Shown here piece after piece: positions 48,257 to 57,649 of a stretch of 64,000 nt of DNA (positions are counted from its first letter, which is position 1; each line of letters starts with the position of its first letter). The stretch comes from Legionella qingyii. Lineage in GTDB: Bacteria; Pseudomonadota; Gammaproteobacteria; Legionellales; Legionellaceae. A program made the position numbers and the translations under genes. A model generated the notes under the pieces. It was not told the DNA's origin. It made no database searches and saw nothing but the letters and a program-made list of their open reading frames with translations. Location of the stretch: assembly GCF_003184185.1 (NCBI RefSeq), contig NZ_QHJG01000010.1, positions 1 to 64,000 of the forward strand, given 5' to 3'.

Positions 48257-49225
48257 TTGCGCTACGTACATATAGAAAATCCAGGCCCCCACAATCGATT
48301 GATCATTGAAAACGGCCCTAAGCCTGAATGCAGTAAGTCGCAAATTTTAGTGCATGTTAAAGCAACCGCCCTCAATCGAGCGGATATAATGCAACGTTAT
48401 GGTAAATACCCCCCTCCCCCAGGAGAAACTGAAGTACTTGGATTGGAAGTCGCTGGCGAAGTAGTTGCGGTCGGTACGAATGTAACTCAATTTAAACTTG
48501 GGGATAAGGTTTATGGGTTAGTTGGTAGTGGTGCATATGCTGAGTATTGTCCTGTTGAAGCCTCATTAGCTCAGCACATTCCTGATACCTGGAATTATAC
48601 GCTTGCCGCAGCACTTCCTGAATCCTTGACAACCGTTTATGCCACTTTGTTTGATCTAGGGAAACTTAAATCAGGACAAACCTTACTAATTCATGGTGCA
48701 GGAAGTGGTATCTCCTCACTGGCAATTCAAATGGCAAAATTAAGCCATGCACACGTAATCACTACGGTAGGAAGTGATGATAAAGTGGCAAAAGCAAGCA
48801 AACTCGGTGCAGATCAAGTCATCAATTACCGTAAGCAAGATTTTGAAGACCTAATTGAAGATCATAGTGTTGATTTAATCGTTGATTTTGTAGGTGGTGA
48901 TTATTTTGATAAGCATCTGCACTTATTAAAGCCTAAAAGCAAACTCATCCAGATCGCGTGCCTCAAAGGAAGTAGGGTGGAATGCAATCTTGCTCTGATT
49001 ATGCGTAAAAGATTACAAATTATTGGCTTTGTACTCCGCTCCCAATCTCTTGAAGAAAAAATCAAATTGTGGGACGAGGTGCATAAAACGTGGATAGAGG
49101 ACCTCAGGGCAAAAAAATTAACCCCCATAATTGATTCGGAGTTTAAACTGGAACAAATTGAAGGAGCGCACCAACATATGCAATCTGGTGCCCATTTCGG
49201 CAAAATTGTTGTGCATGTCGATTGA
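48257..49225 (+). CDS. NADPH:quinone oxidoreductase, zinc-independent MDR
   Basis: A 322-residue medium-chain dehydrogenase/reductase. LGLEVAGEVVAVGTNV and DKVYGLVGSGAYAEY give the GroES-like N-half. The Rossmann half has HGAGSGISSLAIQMAK for NADPH, then HVITTVGSDDKVAKA. Catalytic zinc ligands are missing, as expected for quinone oxidoreductases; the sequence is closest in style to the PIG3/TP53I3 branch. A TTG start follows AAGGA at good spacing. Confidence 0.85.
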   Translation: MRYVHIENPGPHNRLIIENGPKPECSKSQILVHVKATALNRADIMQRYGKYPPPPGETEVLGLEVAGEVVAVGTNVTQFKLGDKVYGLVGSGAYAEYCPVEASLAQHIPDTWNYTLAAALPESLTTVYATLFDLGKLKSGQTLLIHGAGSGISSLAIQMAKLSHAHVITTVGSDDKVAKASKLGADQVINYRKQDFEDLIEDHSVDLIVDFVGGDYFDKHLHLLKPKSKLIQIACLKGSRVECNLALIMRKRLQIIGFVLRSQSLEEKIKLWDEVHKTWIEDLRAKKLTPIIDSEFKLEQIEGAHQHMQSGAHFGKIVVHVD

Positions 49226-49242
49226 TTTTTTGAGCCAATAAC

Positions 49243-49340
49243 TTGCAATACTGCAGGTGTAACCTGCGTGAAGCGAAGTGGAACTCGAGTTTTCTGATAA
49301 AAGGTTATCCCGAGTTCCACTTCATTCACCCAGGCTGCAA
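49243..49340. repeat. 98-bp palindrome between convergent genes
   Basis: AAGTGGAACTCG (49276-49287) and CGAGTTCCACTT (49311-49322) form a 12-base-pair perfect stem. TTGCA at 49243-49247 and TGCAA at 49336-49340 extend it outward, with CTGCGTGAAG facing TTCACCCAGG. It sits between the stops of the convergent quinone oxidoreductase and ClcA genes and probably terminates both. Confidence 0.6.
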
Positions 49341-49358
49341 TCTGAATCCCTTGCGCTG

Positions 49359-50654
49359 TTATTTACTTAGATTCTTAGCGTCCAAACGAAGGGCACGATT
49401 TAGTAATTGCTCATAGATCGGTTCATTCGGAGTAAGCTGCAGCACAATCGTTGCAGTAATGCATGCCATCATCACTGGAAAAATTAAATAATAATTATGC
49501 GTCATTTCCACTACCAATACTGCTCCGGTTATTGGAGAGCGTGTAGATGAAGCAAAAAGTGCTGCCATTCCGGCAATTGCAAACATGCCAGGCTGGGTTA
49601 AAAAATCAATATGTAACATTTCTAAAATATGGAATATCGCCAAACCAAGAAGTGTTCCTATAGCAAGAATAGGAGCAAAAATTCCTCCTGGAACAGAGGT
49701 TCCATAGCACGCCATCGTTCCTATAAATCGTACTACTAAAAGAAAACATAACAGGCCAAATCCAGGTGACATGGTTAAAGCCTGGTGAATAATATGCATT
49801 CCTCCACCTACTGCAGCTGGATGGTATACAGCTATATAACCAATCAAAAACCCTACGATTAGGACGTAATATGATTTTTGTCTTGAAGTGAGTTTATCCA
49901 GTAGTGTTAGAGTTTTTATTAAAGAAAGATTAAATAAAAGTCCCACAAACCCTACCACAATGCCAAATAGGGCAAACAACCATAAAGAATCAAGATGAGG
50001 AAACTCAAATACATTCATTGGAATCGTTGGTTGAGGACCAATGATCAAATCAAGAATAACTGTCGCTGTAATGCAACAAATAACGACCATACTGAAACTT
50101 GTAAAAGAATAATTAAACTGATTGCGCATTTCTTCCATGACAAAAATGACTCCTGCTAAAGGCGCATTAAATGCAACAGCTAAACCCGCAGCAGCACCTG
50201 AAGCAATCAAACTATCCCTTCTACGTCGGGTCAGGTTAAATAAACCTCCGAGCATTTCCCCCAAACTACCACCAATGTGAATTGTAGGCCCTTCTCGCCC
50301 CAAAATCATTTGCGCAGAAAGTGCTAAAATTCCAAAAACGAATTTTATGGGTAATAACCGGTGCCAAACTATTGTTTTTAAATGAAGTAAGGTACCCTCA
50401 ATTTCGGGGACGCCACTGCCAGATGCTTGAGGAGCATAGTGCTTTACCGCAAAATAGGCTGCATAAACCATAACCATAGAGACCAACCCTGAAATCAATC
50501 CGGCTGGCCATCCATGGAGACTAAGAAACTGAAAAAAATTATGCAACAGATTACCAAGCACATCAATTGATAAGCGAAATGTTGACCCGACAAGACCAAC
50601 CACAATACCCAAAACAAAAGATACAGCATAAAGCATTAATATCTTATTGCGCAT
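49359..50654 (-). CDS. clcA: ClC-type chloride/proton antiporter
   Basis: A 431-residue ClC protein. The anion-selectivity motifs are GSGVPEIEG, GREGPTIHIGG with the gating glutamate, and GGIFAPILAIG. Ten or more hydrophobic helices follow the ClC pattern. Such antiporters exchange Cl- for H+ and help survive acid. It stops four bases before... on the minus strand the gene follows trpE(G) by four bases, so the two are probably cotranscribed. Family is secure; transporter versus channel is inferred from the bacterial type. Confidence 0.9.
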   Translation of the reverse strand: MRNKILMLYAVSFVLGIVVGLVGSTFRLSIDVLGNLLHNFFQFLSLHGWPAGLISGLVSMVMVYAAYFAVKHYAPQASGSGVPEIEGTLLHLKTIVWHRLLPIKFVFGILALSAQMILGREGPTIHIGGSLGEMLGGLFNLTRRRRDSLIASGAAAGLAVAFNAPLAGVIFVMEEMRNQFNYSFTSFSMVVICCITATVILDLIIGPQPTIPMNVFEFPHLDSLWLFALFGIVVGFVGLLFNLSLIKTLTLLDKLTSRQKSYYVLIVGFLIGYIAVYHPAAVGGGMHIIHQALTMSPGFGLLCFLLVVRFIGTMACYGTSVPGGIFAPILAIGTLLGLAIFHILEMLHIDFLTQPGMFAIAGMAALFASSTRSPITGAVLVVEMTHNYYLIFPVMMACITATIVLQLTPNEPIYEQLLNRALRLDAKNLSK

Positions 50655-50658
50655 TGTT

Positions 50659-52791
50659 TTAAACCATCCCCATCAAGTTATTAATAATTTTTAAACCTGC
50701 TTGGTTAACTAAAGACAATATGGTTTCAGGATGAAATTGAACTGCATGAATTGGTAATTGCTGATGGGAAATAGCCATCACCACACCGTCATCACTCATT
50801 GCAGTAACCTTTAGTTCTTTTGGCATTGCATTAAAGCGCGCATAAAGGGAGTGATATCTCCCTGCTTTAAAACTGGCTCCCAAGCCAGAAAATAATTCTG
50901 GGTTATCGATCACATTGATGATTGAGGGTTTACCATGCATAGGATACTTTAGAATATCCAGAACGCCACCAAAATGCTCAACAATTCCTTGCAAGCCCAA
51001 ACAAACTCCAAACAAAGGAGTATCAAGAGAAAGAACGGTTGCAATTGTCTGGGATAAATTGAAATCGCTTGGTTTGCCAGGACCTGGAGATAAAACAACA
51101 AGATCATATTTTTGATTTTGTAAATACTGCAAGGCTTTATCAAAACGAACTGTACTTACTTCCGCCCCAGTTTGACGGAGATAATTTGCCAAAGTATGCA
51201 CAAAAGAATCTTGGTGATCTATAAGTAATACATGCTTTCCTTTTCCGGTTAATGGTAAATGTACTGTCTTGTGCTGGGCAATCATTTCACGCTTTTGCAG
51301 CATATCTAAAAAAGCAGATGCTTTTAAACGTGTTTCTTGTTCTTCAGATTCAGGAACTGAATCATAAAGCAAAGTGGCTCCTACTCGAATTTCGGCAACT
51401 CCTGTTTCAATACGCACAGTTCTTAAAACCAGGCCTGTATTTAAATTTCCATCAAAACCAAACCAGCCTACGGCACCGGCATACCATTTACGAGGGGATT
51501 TTTCATGTTCTTCAATAAAATTAAGGGCCCAAATTTTAGGAGCACCAGTTACAGTAACGACCCACATATGAGTTAAAAAAGCATCCACAGCATCGAAGTT
51601 TTCTCTTAAGATGCCTTCAACATGATCTACGGTATGAATCACTCGCGAATACATTTCAATTTGTCTGCGACCTATTACATTTACGGAGCCTGCTTCACAA
51701 ATACGCGATTTATCATTTCTATCCACATCAGTACACATGGTTAATTCAGATTCTTCTTTTTTTGAATCCAATAAGATCTGAATGTTCTCCGCATCTTCAA
51801 TCGCATCGACACCACGTTTAATCGTCCCGGAAATTGGGCAAGTTTCTACTCTTTTTCCTTGGACCCGTACATACATTTCGGGAGAGGCACCAACCAAATA
51901 TTCGCCATCGCCTAAATTAATGAAAAAACCATAAGGTGAGGGATTTAATTGACGCATTTGTTTGAATAAAGCCGAGGGCTGGTCCTCATAATGAGTGTAA
52001 AAAGTCTGACTCGGAACAACTTCGAACAAATCACCACAAGCAAAACGTTCCTTAGCTTTATTTACAACCTGTGCATATTCTCCGGGTAAATGATCACATA
52101 CTTTTTCAGGTTTATTGGAGGATTGGTATGCCGCATATACCCCTTCTCTCTTAAATGATTTTGTTGTTTGACCTTGAAATTGAAAATCATAACGCCTAAG
52201 AAATGCTTCTTCTTTGCGATGGTTCACAACATAAATTTCATCAGGTAAATAAAGAACCATATCTCGTTGAGATAGTTCTCTTTTTTTATGTTTTGATAAA
52301 TCTTCAAATTGAAAAATTAAATCAAAACCAAAAGCACCATATAATCCTAAATAAGACTCATCTTCCAGTTTAAAAAAGGCCAGTATCAGACGGATTACAG
52401 TAAATACAGAGGGCTGATGGCTACGGTCTTCTTCGCTAAAGACTTCACTAGACGCTTTAATTTTGATTTGCAGCAATGCATCATTTTGCGACACGATCTC
52501 TAAAAACTTTTCACGTTCCAATAATGGAATAATGAACGTTAAGAGAATTTTACCGCGTTGGTTTAAAGCATCAATTTGAATTAAATTTTGCCTGCAAATA
52601 AAAGCCAAAGGCGGGTTATAAAAACCGATATCCCAACATGTATAACGTCCAGGATATTCAAAGCTTGAGGCAAATAAAGCTCCTCTTTGTGAATCTAAAT
52701 GCTCAAGAAGATTCTCTATACCTTGTTGATAGTCCAGGGTAATTTGAGAACACTCAACTTCAACGCCCCCTTGGGTTTTGTAATGCAACAT
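50659..52791 (-). CDS. trpE(G): anthranilate synthase, fused components I and II
   Basis: A 710-residue fusion. The N-terminal 500 residues are the chorismate-binding anthranilate synthase component I, with TVTGAPKIWALNFIEEHE and the chorismate-binding ending RVGATLLYDSVPESEEQET. The C-terminal 190 residues are a class I glutaminase: GVCLGLQGIVEHFGG with the nucleophile Cys, and HAVQFHPE. Together they make anthranilate from chorismate and glutamine for tryptophan. Fused TrpE(G) is known from Rhizobium and others; a PhzE-type phenazine role is not supported because no phenazine genes are near. No trpD/C/F genes flank it. Confidence 0.88.
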   Translation of the reverse strand: MLHYKTQGGVEVECSQITLDYQQGIENLLEHLDSQRGALFASSFEYPGRYTCWDIGFYNPPLAFICRQNLIQIDALNQRGKILLTFIIPLLEREKFLEIVSQNDALLQIKIKASSEVFSEEDRSHQPSVFTVIRLILAFFKLEDESYLGLYGAFGFDLIFQFEDLSKHKKRELSQRDMVLYLPDEIYVVNHRKEEAFLRRYDFQFQGQTTKSFKREGVYAAYQSSNKPEKVCDHLPGEYAQVVNKAKERFACGDLFEVVPSQTFYTHYEDQPSALFKQMRQLNPSPYGFFINLGDGEYLVGASPEMYVRVQGKRVETCPISGTIKRGVDAIEDAENIQILLDSKKEESELTMCTDVDRNDKSRICEAGSVNVIGRRQIEMYSRVIHTVDHVEGILRENFDAVDAFLTHMWVVTVTGAPKIWALNFIEEHEKSPRKWYAGAVGWFGFDGNLNTGLVLRTVRIETGVAEIRVGATLLYDSVPESEEQETRLKASAFLDMLQKREMIAQHKTVHLPLTGKGKHVLLIDHQDSFVHTLANYLRQTGAEVSTVRFDKALQYLQNQKYDLVVLSPGPGKPSDFNLSQTIATVLSLDTPLFGVCLGLQGIVEHFGGVLDILKYPMHGKPSIINVIDNPELFSGLGASFKAGRYHSLYARFNAMPKELKVTAMSDDGVVMAISHQQLPIHAVQFHPETILSLVNQAGLKIINNLMGMV

Positions 52792-52904
52792 GAATGACTA
52801 ACTCAATAGAATAATATGGTGTACATGTCATTCTACTTTAAAAATAGTGTTCTGCAAGAATCTCATAGCCTTAGCACACAGCGTATCCTTATGAAAATCT
52901 CCTC

Positions 52905-52984
52905 TTCCACTTGTGAAAGAGAGGTTGGGGTGAGTGTACTCCTTCATCCGCCCTGAAGGGCACCTTCTCCCCCAGGGGAGAAGG
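52905..52984. repeat. hairpin-rich dispersed-type repeat between argH and trpE(G)
   Basis: Three hairpins lie in tandem: CTCTTCCACTTGTGAAAGAG, GCCCTGAAGGGC, and CCTTCTCCCC/GGGGAGAAGG at 52963-52984. The run CACCTTCTCCCCCAGGGGAG is typical of short dispersed repeats found in many proteobacterial genomes. The surrounding gap 52792-53034 has no gene, and argH ends in its edge. Confidence 0.5.
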
Positions 52985-53034
52985 GAACAATAATGGATAC
53001 ACTATACCCATGATACAAAGCACCGGATTACGCC

Positions 53035-54273
53035 CTACAATCCTTTATTATTAATAATCTCTTCAAGCGAACAATTTTTATCAATTGCAGCCTGAACCCA
53101 CAAACCCACCTGATGATGCGCATCCCTAAAAGGCACTCCTTGCAATACCAAAGATTCCAATATTGCAGTGGCATTCAAATAACCGCTATTGGCTTTTTGT
53201 TCCATCAACTTAGTATTGAATTGAACGCTCCTCAGGAAGGGAGTAATAATTTCTAAACAAACAGCCAATGTATTTACTGTATCAAACAAGCATTCTTTGT
53301 CTTCTTGCATGTCTTTGTTGTACGCAAGGGGTAACCCTTTCATGACTGTTAAAATTCCCATTAAATGCCCAAAAACCCGACCACTTTTACCTCTGATTAA
53401 CTCCAAGACATCGGGATTTTTCTTATTAGGCATCAAAGATGAGCCAGTCGCAAAAGAATCATCAAGTGTAATAAAACCAAACTCTTGTGTGGCCCAAAGA
53501 ATTAAATCCTCAGCTAAACGGGACAAATGCATCATAATAATTGAAGCAGCAGCACAAAATTCAATGATAAAATCTCGATCACTGACTGCATCCAAAGTAT
53601 TCTCAATCACCCCATTAAAACCCAGAGTTTCTGCAACCCACATACGGTCCAGGGGCAAAGAACTTCCTGCCAAAGCTCCAGCACCTAAAGGGGAGCGATT
53701 CATTCGTGTCTGCCAATCATGCAAACGCTCTAAATCACGTTGAAACATTGCTAAATAAGCAGTAAAAAATTTCCCTAAATAAATAGGCTGAGCTTGTTGC
53801 AAATGCGTATACCCTGGAAGTTTATCATCTGCATGGAGTCTGGCGAGCTCTTCCAACGCCTGATTTAAATTTTGTAAAAGGGTATTAATCTGCATACCAG
53901 CATCACGAGAATATAATCTTAAATCCAGAGCAACTTGATCGTTACGGCTACGGCCGGTATGCAGTTTTTTACCGACTTCGCCAATTTTAGCAATCAGTAA
54001 TTGTTCCACAAACATATGAATATCTTCACAAGATGCATCAAACTCATGAACTCCTTTTTCGATTTCATGGCTTATTTCTTCCAATCCCTTACAAATCAAA
54101 TCAGCTTCGCTGTCGGAAATAATCCCTTGGCGGGCAAGCATTTTTGCATGCGCTTGACTCCCCACTATATCATGGGCATAGAGTACCTTATCAAAAGCAA
54201 GAGAAGCATTAAAATGCACCACTCTAGGATCGAGTTCTTTCTTAAACCGCCCTCCCCAGGTTTTATGCGCCAT
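53035..54273 (-). CDS. argH: argininosuccinate lyase, short C-terminus
   Basis: A 412-residue lyase that splits argininosuccinate to arginine and fumarate, the last step of arginine synthesis. The fumarase-superfamily signature [12 protein letters not shown], the HTGRSRNDQ motif and [10 protein letters not shown] are all present. The family is usually about 457-470 residues; this one stops after [11 protein letters not shown], about 45 residues early, beside repeat DNA. The active-site parts are complete, so activity is possible. Its ATG overlaps the argG stop by one base. Confidence 0.88.
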   Translation of the reverse strand: MAHKTWGGRFKKELDPRVVHFNASLAFDKVLYAHDIVGSQAHAKMLARQGIISDSEADLICKGLEEISHEIEKGVHEFDASCEDIHMFVEQLLIAKIGEVGKKLHTGRSRNDQVALDLRLYSRDAGMQINTLLQNLNQALEELARLHADDKLPGYTHLQQAQPIYLGKFFTAYLAMFQRDLERLHDWQTRMNRSPLGAGALAGSSLPLDRMWVAETLGFNGVIENTLDAVSDRDFIIEFCAAASIIMMHLSRLAEDLILWATQEFGFITLDDSFATGSSLMPNKKNPDVLELIRGKSGRVFGHLMGILTVMKGLPLAYNKDMQEDKECLFDTVNTLAVCLEIITPFLRSVQFNTKLMEQKANSGYLNATAILESLVLQGVPFRDAHHQVGLWVQAAIDKNCSLEEIINNKGL

Positions 54274-55484
54274 TATTTATCTCCTTTATGTACCTTGCCA
54301 TAAACTTGTGCTGATAAAGAAAATAAATTTATAAATCCTTCAGCATCCTTTTGGTTATAAACTCCATCCTCTTCAAAGGTAGCCAAAGCCGGATCATGCA
54401 AACTATATGGAGACTGCATTCCATGAGGTATTATATTCCCTTTAAATAACTGGACACTCACAGTTCCAGTCATATGCTCTTGAGTCACATCAATCAACGC
54501 GTCCAAAGCATTCTTGGCTTGAGAAAACCATCGTCCCTCATAAACAAGGTTGGCATAAGTTTGTTGTAACGATTGTTTTAAATGCAAAGTCGCTCGATCA
54601 AGACATAAACTTTCGAGCATCTGATGTGCTTTATAAAGAACTGCGGCTGCAGGTGCCTCATATATGCCCCTGATTTTCATTCCAACTAATCGGTTTTCAA
54701 CAATATCAGCAACTCCAATTCCATGAGTGCCTGCAATTTTATTCAGTTCTTTAAGTAACTCTACTGAATTCATTTTTTTTGCATTTAGAGCAACAGGTAC
54801 GCCGTGGTCAAATTCAATGCTCACTAATTCTGAATGGTTTGGTGATTGCTCCAAAGATGTAGTCATCAGCAATAAATCATCAGGTTGAGGCTGTGCTGGA
54901 TCTTCTAAAACGCCTCCTTCATGTGAAATATACCAAAGATTATGATCACGAGAATAAGGTGATTTAGGTGTCACTGGTACCTCAATTCCATGCAATTTAG
55001 CATATTCAATCGCCTCTTGTCGGGACTTAATCTTCCACGATCTCCATGGTGCGATAATTTTAAGTTCAGGAGCTAAAGCTTTTACTGTGTATTCAAAACG
55101 AACCTGATCATTACCTTTTCCAGTAGCCCCATGAGCAATAGCATCTGCTTTTTCCAGCATTGCAATTTCAACCAATTTTTTTGCGATTAAAGGTCTTGAA
55201 ATCGTGCCTAAAACATATTGATTTTCATAAAGAGCCCCAGCTTTGACTAATCGCCATAAATAGTCACTCACAAATTCATCTTGAACATTCATAACATAGG
55301 CTTTTGAGGCACCACTTTTTATAGCTTTCTCTTTAATTGCCTCTAAATCTTCATTTTGTCCTAAATCACAAACCATGGCGATGATTTCAGCTTGCTGGTA
55401 ATGCTCTTTAAGCCATGGAATCATTACTGATGTATCCAGGCCACCCGAATAGGCGAGGACAATTTTTTTAATCGATTCAGTCAT
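54273..55484 (-). CDS. argG: argininosuccinate synthase
   Basis: A 403-residue ATP-dependent ligase joining citrulline and aspartate. The N-terminal PP-loop is [10 protein letters not shown], the ATP/citrulline region follows in [15 protein letters not shown], and the conserved [17 protein letters not shown] segment is present. It is placed three bases after the ABC ATPase gene and overlaps argH, so all five genes look cotranscribed. Confidence 0.93.
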   Translation of the reverse strand: MTESIKKIVLAYSGGLDTSVMIPWLKEHYQQAEIIAMVCDLGQNEDLEAIKEKAIKSGASKAYVMNVQDEFVSDYLWRLVKAGALYENQYVLGTISRPLIAKKLVEIAMLEKADAIAHGATGKGNDQVRFEYTVKALAPELKIIAPWRSWKIKSRQEAIEYAKLHGIEVPVTPKSPYSRDHNLWYISHEGGVLEDPAQPQPDDLLLMTTSLEQSPNHSELVSIEFDHGVPVALNAKKMNSVELLKELNKIAGTHGIGVADIVENRLVGMKIRGIYEAPAAAVLYKAHQMLESLCLDRATLHLKQSLQQTYANLVYEGRWFSQAKNALDALIDVTQEHMTGTVSVQLFKGNIIPHGMQSPYSLHDPALATFEEDGVYNQKDAEGFINLFSLSAQVYGKVHKGDK

Positions 55485-55487
55485 GGG

Positions 55488-56147
55488 TTACTCCTGATAG
55501 TATTGTTTTAAATGTAAAATAGGTTCAGCCAATTCCTTAGGTATTACATCTGCAACGAGCTGCCCCCCTTTTAGAACAACCATGCGATCTGATATTTTAC
55601 TGAGGAAATCAAGATCATGAGACGCAATAACCATTGTAACTCCTAGAGACTTTACTGAGTTTAATAAGCAGCTCACTTCATCAATTGTTGCCAGATCAAG
55701 GCCCGATGTTGGTTCATCACAAAGTAATAAATTAGGCTTCATCATTAAACTTCGCGCTAAAGCAACGCGTTGTTTTTGTCCACCAGATAACTGATGAGGA
55801 TAAGCAGATGCTTTATTACTTATCCCTAAGCTCATCAGTAACGCATGCGCCTGTTCTTCATGATTTACTGTTTTGTTTTGTAAACGAGGTGCGTACACCA
55901 AATTTTGCATCACAGTCATGTGTGGAAAAAGCTGAAAATCCTGAAACATAAAACCACTGTTGCCGACAACCTCAATCGAACCTGAATCCAAAGTTTCTAG
56001 TTGTTGTATACAACGCAACAGTGTGGATTTTCCGCTTCCTGACGGTCCTGCTAAACCCAGCACCGTATTTGCTTGTACTTTTATACTAATATCATTTAAT
56101 ACAGGTAGAGAACCAAAATATTTACTGGCTTGGTTAATTGCTAGCAT
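55488..56147 (-). CDS. amino-acid ABC transporter ATPase (ArtP/GlnQ-like)
   Basis: The start at 56147 (MLAINQASKYFGSLPVL) is backed by AAAGGGGG just upstream and gives 219 residues; the longer frame runs back into the permease gene. Walker A is GPSGSGKSTLLRC, the signature LSGGQKQRVALARS, Walker B LLLCDEPTSGLDLA, and the switch His is in IASHDLDF. It is the energy subunit of a polar amino-acid importer, probably arginine, given its operon. It overlaps the permease gene by 14 bases. Confidence 0.87.
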   Translation of the reverse strand: MLAINQASKYFGSLPVLNDISIKVQANTVLGLAGPSGSGKSTLLRCIQQLETLDSGSIEVVGNSGFMFQDFQLFPHMTVMQNLVYAPRLQNKTVNHEEQAHALLMSLGISNKASAYPHQLSGGQKQRVALARSLMMKPNLLLCDEPTSGLDLATIDEVSCLLNSVKSLGVTMVIASHDLDFLSKISDRMVVLKGGQLVADVIPKELAEPILHLKQYYQE

Positions 56148-56778
56148 AAAGCCCCCTTTGTTCCACTTTCTTGCCCAGGAACTCAATCAAGAGAACCATA
56201 CCGTAGTAAAAACATCCTGCAATACACAAAGGAACAAAATAGGTAAACTGCTCTGCGGCAACCGATTGTGCCCTGCGCATCAAATCCATTCCCCCTATAG
56301 TCGCAATCAATGCAGTTTCTTTCAGCAAGGCAATCATTTCATTAATGAATGCAGGAAAAATATTTTTAACTACTTGAGGTAAAACAATATCTTTCCACAA
56401 ATAAAAGCCGGGGATTTGTAAGGTTTTTGCTGCTTCAAATTGGCCTTTAGGTAAATGTTCAATTCCTGATCTCAGAATTTCTGCAATATATGCCGAACTG
56501 TTCAAGCCAAAAGTTAAAAGTCCAGCCACTAAAATATTTGCTTTGATGCCGATTAATGCAGGTACAGCAAAATAGATAAAACTAAGTTGCAAAATTACTG
56601 GAGTCCCTCTCATTACTGAAATAAATCCATTTATTATAGGCTTCATAATCCCTTGATATCGCAATAAAGCCAATAAGGTACCTAATAAAGTCCCTATCAA
56701 TAAACCACCAAGTAACAGTATTAATGTAACTAGGGTTCCCTCACCAATATAGAGGACATTTTGTTTTAACTCTTCCAT
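56134..56778 (-). CDS. amino-acid ABC transporter permease (ArtM/HisM-like)
   Basis: GGAGG at 56786-56790, seven bases before the ATG at 56778, decides this start; 214 residues result. The product has about five helices (GTLVTLILLLGGLLIGTLLG first), the family motif RGTPVILQLSFIYFAVP and the EAA loop EAAKTLQIPGFYLWKDIVLP. Only one permease gene is present, so the transporter must be a homodimer, unlike E. coli ArtQM. It overlaps the binding-protein gene by 13 bases. Confidence 0.88.
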   Translation of the reverse strand: MEELKQNVLYIGEGTLVTLILLLGGLLIGTLLGTLLALLRYQGIMKPIINGFISVMRGTPVILQLSFIYFAVPALIGIKANILVAGLLTFGLNSSAYIAEILRSGIEHLPKGQFEAAKTLQIPGFYLWKDIVLPQVVKNIFPAFINEMIALLKETALIATIGGMDLMRRAQSVAAEQFTYFVPLCIAGCFYYGMVLLIEFLGKKVEQRGLYASN

Positions 56779-57518
56779 TTTGTGTCCTCCAGCCATTTCT
56801 TCTTGAGTGAGTCCAGCTCACCACTTTGTTCCAACTCGTGTAACGCATGGTTTATTTTTTGAGTTAATTTAGAATTCTTTTTTAGTGCCAGACCATAGCC
56901 ATCTGCTGATTTAGCTATAACAGCAAAGGATAACCCAGGATTTTTCTTGCTAAATACAGCTCCCTGAACGCCATCAACCAGAACCAAATCAACATGGCCG
57001 GCTTTGAGAGCAGCAATTGTTTGATTATTATTATCCATTACTAAAAGATTGGTGTTTGGCATATTCTTTTTTAACCAAATTTCCATCGTACTGCCTAATT
57101 GCACTGCAATTTTCTTATTAGCTAGTTGCGTCACATCATTAATCGGCTTTGTGTCAGGAAAAACAGCAGCCATGCTTTCGAAATAATAAGGTTCAGTAAA
57201 ATCAAAATTCTTTTTTCTCTGATCTGTGATGGTAATCGTAGAAATTGCTGCATCAACTTGCCCCGAGCTTAAAGCCGGTAAAATACTGCTGAATTGCATG
57301 GTGTCAAAGAATGCTTTCTTTCCAAGTTTTTTTGCAATCAAGCGCGCAAGATCAATATCAAAGCCTTTGATTTCACCATGATCATTGTATTCAAATGGTG
57401 GATATTCCGCTGCTACGGCAAAATGAATATATTGAATATTATCATCTGATACCTTGGCATAGCAAAGAGAAATAAACAAAGCAAGACCCGCTAAAAAAAT
57501 AAAAAATATATGTTTCAT
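56766..57518 (-). CDS. periplasmic amino-acid-binding protein of the importer
   Basis: A 250-residue SBP family 3 protein with a signal peptide (MKHIFFIFLAGLALFISLCYA) and the signature GFDIDLARLIAKKLG. It captures a polar amino acid in the periplasm and delivers it to the permease and ATPase encoded next. Arginine is the likely ligand, because argG and argH follow in the same operon and an ArgR-box-like site lies immediately upstream of its start codon. Ligand choice is inference from context. Confidence 0.85.
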   Translation of the reverse strand: MKHIFFIFLAGLALFISLCYAKVSDDNIQYIHFAVAAEYPPFEYNDHGEIKGFDIDLARLIAKKLGKKAFFDTMQFSSILPALSSGQVDAAISTITITDQRKKNFDFTEPYYFESMAAVFPDTKPINDVTQLANKKIAVQLGSTMEIWLKKNMPNTNLLVMDNNNQTIAALKAGHVDLVLVDGVQGAVFSKKNPGLSFAVIAKSADGYGLALKKNSKLTQKINHALHELEQSGELDSLKKKWLEDTKWKS

Positions 57519-57519
57519 G

Positions 57520-57533
57520 TGAATATAAATCCA
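57520..57533. promoter_or_regulatory. ArgR-box-like site at the importer-argGH operon
   Basis: TGAATATAAATCCA matches the core ARG-box pattern TGAATwwwwATTCA with one mismatch. It lies two bases upstream of the binding-protein start codon. Such sites bind the ArgR hexamer loaded with arginine. The regulator gene is divergent at 57650. Confidence 0.55.
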
Positions 57534-57587
57534 GTTTTTATGCGTTATTCAAATTTACCAACCGCAACTTGCCCTGTCAAGATATTT

Positions 57588-57622
57588 TGAATATAATTTC
57601 ACTTTAGATGGTTTTGTATTCA
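57588..57622. promoter_or_regulatory. tandem ArgR-box-like sites in the argR promoter region
   Basis: TGAATATAATTTCA at 57588-57601 differs from the core ARG box by one base. A weaker copy, TGGTTTTGTATTCA, occupies 57609-57622, exactly 21 bases on, the centre-to-centre spacing of paired ARG boxes in known arginine operators. Position between argR and the divergent operon fits autoregulation and operon control. Confidence 0.6.
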
Positions 57623-57649
57623 CTTAATCATAAATAAGCGGAGATATGA

